The position numbers were made by a program, and so were the translations under genes. 64,000 bases of DNA from Plectrocnemia conspersa (lineage: Eukaryota; Arthropoda; Insecta; Trichoptera; Polycentropodidae): the NCBI GenBank assembly GCA_009617715.1, contig VTFK01000643.1:1-64000 (forward strand), read 5' to 3'. The notes under the pieces are model-generated. The model was not told the origin of the DNA and made no database searches. It saw only the letters and a list, made by a program, of their open reading frames with translations. Below, piece by piece: positions 61,960-64,000 of the stretch (its first letter is position 1; every line of letters begins with the position of its first letter).

Positions 61960-62345
61960 CTTTACCACATTTGTTTCAGCTCCTCATTATTATCGCAAAG
62001 AACGTAATTAAAGATAGTAAGCTCTTTGAAAAACTGAATGGCTTGTGTGAAGATAATTGTTTTACGGCTTTATTTATAGGCTACTTTAAAAATCAGGAAG
62101 TGTCAAGACCGCCCTTAAGCAACTTCAAAGGTATTAAATTAAAAACACGCTACGTCGAGAATGCAGTGAATTGTTCTTAGGCTCAAAACAAAAATGTATC
62201 AAGATAAAAATTAAGATCAAATCAATACTTTCTCTTTTAGATTGTCAAAATATTTATTTGAAATCTGAAGGAAACAATGAGTTCTTTGCTTGGCTGAAAT
62301 GCCAGACAAGAGCCAGATTGCAGGACACTACGAACTAACAAATAG
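61960..62345 (-). pseudogene. Jockey-like LINE ORF2 fragment, copy C
   Basis: On the minus strand LVRSVLQSGSCLAFQPSKEL (about 62280-62340) corresponds to the LVRSILEY box. RTIHCILDVACF (about 62145-62180) equals the IHCILDV block of copy A, and LKLLKGGLDTS (about 62095-62128) corresponds to KLLRGGV. Heavily decayed. The plus-strand frame 61953-62180 is antisense to it and not a gene. Confidence 0.68.
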
Positions 62346-62609
62346 TACAGAATCAAGAAAGCAAATTATAAATTATGCGTGTGTTTCAAATGTGCATTAT
62401 TATATATAATATTTATGTTTGAGTGAAGAAATATGATAAAGTTTTAATTATTTGTGTAATAATAAATATTTATCAATAATTTAAAGTTTTTTTAAATTAA
62501 ATTAAAAAAAGTATTAAAGTAAATTATGTTTAACATATAAATGCCGAAGGCTGTCGCTTATTAATTTTGTCAAAATGACATAATTGTCATAAATCGAATT
62601 GCACAAAAA
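62346..62609. other. AT-rich non-coding
   Basis: No supported feature. Confidence 0.6.
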
Positions 62610-62840
62610 TTATATCAAAAGCCCGTCGGTGTATCAAATTTAATTATGTACCGGATTGAAACCGGTTCTTCGGGTACAAGAAGGTACTTTCTCGAGTGCG
62701 ACTTCGACCCTGTTTTAATTAGACCGTGGATCAGCCCTGGGGGTGTCTTTTCGTTGCGAGAAAGCTTCAAAATAATTACGAGACACTGACTGGCCGAACT
62801 GGCGTGACTTCTTCCGTGTTTTTCAATTAGGACCAATTCA
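62610..62840. promoter_or_regulatory. GC-rich island with Grainyhead-like site
   Basis: AACCGGTT at 62660-62667 is the Grainyhead core. Around it are CCGGATTGAAACC, TTTTAATTAGACC (homeodomain) and GATCAGCCCTGGGGG. No coding frame. Candidate enhancer. Confidence 0.42.
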
Positions 62841-62902
62841 AAGCTCTCTTTCTTTCTCTATTTATCTATCTATCTCTATCTCTCTTTTTCTTTCTTTTCT
62901 TA
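62841..62902. repeat. Pyrimidine microsatellite
   Basis: Compound TTTC / TATC / CTCT repeat (TCTATTTATCTATCTATC, TCTCTCTTTTTCTTTCTTTT). Confidence 0.8.
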
Positions 62903-63592
62903 TGTATATAAATCGTCAGATATGAAAACGTAATCAATGATGCTTTTACTTCGTTATCGAATTTCCCAAAGCAAGTAATTCAGATTTGCAATAATGCTAA
63001 CAAATAAAATATTTTATTATATTATAAATATTTATTATCGAAAATATTTTTTTTTTAATATTTAACATAATAAATATACGTATATGTATTCATAAAATAA
63101 ATAATTCTAAAAAAGTTAGTAATTGTATTAGTAAATAAAATCAACATGTGTAACCTAGACCTCTAAAAATTTCAATCAACAACACAGGTTTAAAATTTTG
63201 TATAACATATGTTCAATATTTTGTAACACAATTCGTCAGTCTAGATTTTAGATATTAGACTAGTTTAACACAAAAACAAAAATCGGTCCTCTGACAAAAC
63301 TAATACAGCAGTTTAATACAATAACTATGGTACTTTCAACTGAAAATACAATTTCTTAAACGTCGAGTTGAGCTTATTAACTTGGCTTTATTAGACGAAT
63401 TACACCGAAGAAACACAATGTTGTAATGGTGTTTTTTGAAAAACTTATTACTACTCCAGCAGTTTATGAGTTAACGTTATGTCTTGATACACACACATAC
63501 ACACAAACCAGCTAGTAAATTCGAAATTGCGCTTCGGTGTATAACATAATGCAGAACAACACAGTAAGATAAACATCAAGGCGATATAAATT
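62903..63592. other. AT-rich non-coding
   Basis: No supported feature. Confidence 0.6.
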
Positions 63593-63961
63593 ATGTGCAA
63601 CAGCAAAACACCGAGACAAGGGAAACGATTCAACATAACAGGCAATTATAAACTCCTACGTAATAAGCTCTTTGAACTACTTACGGGGACAGTTTACTCA
63701 GTGATCTCTATAGTTTCAAATTTGGTCTTAACTACAGCATTTTATTACTTATTTTACGTTTACAATTTTATAAAAACGTTAAACGTTCAATTCAAAAAAA
63801 TATATATATTACTGATAATTTTCATAGTCAATAATAAATTATTGCATATATTATTTACAAAACCTATATACAACGTTGTTTATACAAAACGTAAGCAAAA
63901 AATAGATGATATTACATTAAATTTAGTTTGGTTGATATGGAATATGGATTTAGCAGACTAA
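63593..63961 (+). CDS. Unrecognised 122-codon hydrophobic open frame
   Basis: This frame opens ATGTGCAACAGC and is not a by-product of any repeat here. It would encode a basic N-terminus (about residues 1-25), one long hydrophobic span (about residues 33-60, VYSVISIVSNLVLTTAFYYL), a basic linker, a second span (about 70-88, IYILLIIFIVNN) and a basic tail. GTAAGC at about 63890 could be a splice donor. Two membrane spans with short basic loops recall parts of insect chemoreceptors, but no diagnostic motif is present. It may be an exon of a membrane protein or chance in AT-rich DNA. I do not assign a function. Confidence 0.2.
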   Translation: MCNSKTPRQGKRFNITGNYKLLRNKLFELLTGTVYSVISIVSNLVLTTAFYYLFYVYNFIKTLNVQFKKIYILLIIFIVNNKLLHILFTKPIYNVVYTKRKQKIDDITLNLVWLIWNMDLAD

Positions 63962-64000
63962 AGTCCATTTTTACCTCGGGACCAGATTTTATTCCAGACT

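Noticed and set aside
1..64000. CRISPR arrays, bacterial operons, rRNA genes
   Set aside because: No evenly spaced direct repeats of 25-40 bp, no bacterial gene organisation and no rRNA-like sequence seen; the window is eukaryotic.

Overview
This looks like a gene-poor, very AT-rich stretch of an arthropod (most likely insect) nuclear genome. The evidence is the long AT-rich non-coding tracts, the absence of bacterial-style gene packing, and the resident repeats: hAT, Jockey-like LINE, LTR retrotransposon, MITEs and a satellite-like array. I recognise no intact host protein-coding gene. Everything I can assign to a protein family is a transposon remnant. The many short reading frames are chance ORFs, apart from a few flagged as unresolved.

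Layout. 1-549: the 5' end of an LTR retrotransposon on the minus strand, running off the left edge. 2160-2290: two perfect CRE palindromes and an E-box. 2740-7745: a satellite-like repeat block split by two nested insertions, a 2.4-kb non-autonomous hAT (2874-5266, target duplication GGTCAGTG) carrying a ~1.5-kb inverted repeat, and a 1.56-kb element whose inverted ends are made of short GGGCGAC-type repeats (5874-7435, direct repeat CCCATACGAGC). 11021-13892: a complete-ended hAT (target duplication ATAATAAC) with a decayed transposase on the minus strand. 24738-25330 and 39670-41105: further copies of the satellite in the opposite orientation.

Right half. Decayed Jockey-like reverse transcriptase fragments lie at 34900-35790, 44640-45215, 57600-57990, 58060-58450 and 61960-62345 (minus), and 60430-60830 (plus). 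A LINE 3' end lies at 48355-48460 (plus). A MITE family has copies at 37.6 kb and 48.7 kb, and a Harbinger-like MITE lies at 43868-44268. A second hAT transposase scrap is at 53835-53965.

Between the repeats are about eighteen islands, 150-500 bp each, of much higher GC content and complexity than their surroundings. Many contain homeodomain, forkhead, octamer, Grainyhead or E-box-like words. They look like conserved non-coding or cis-regulatory DNA, as expected in a large intron or gene desert beside a developmental gene. This is inference; an alignment to related genomes would settle it.
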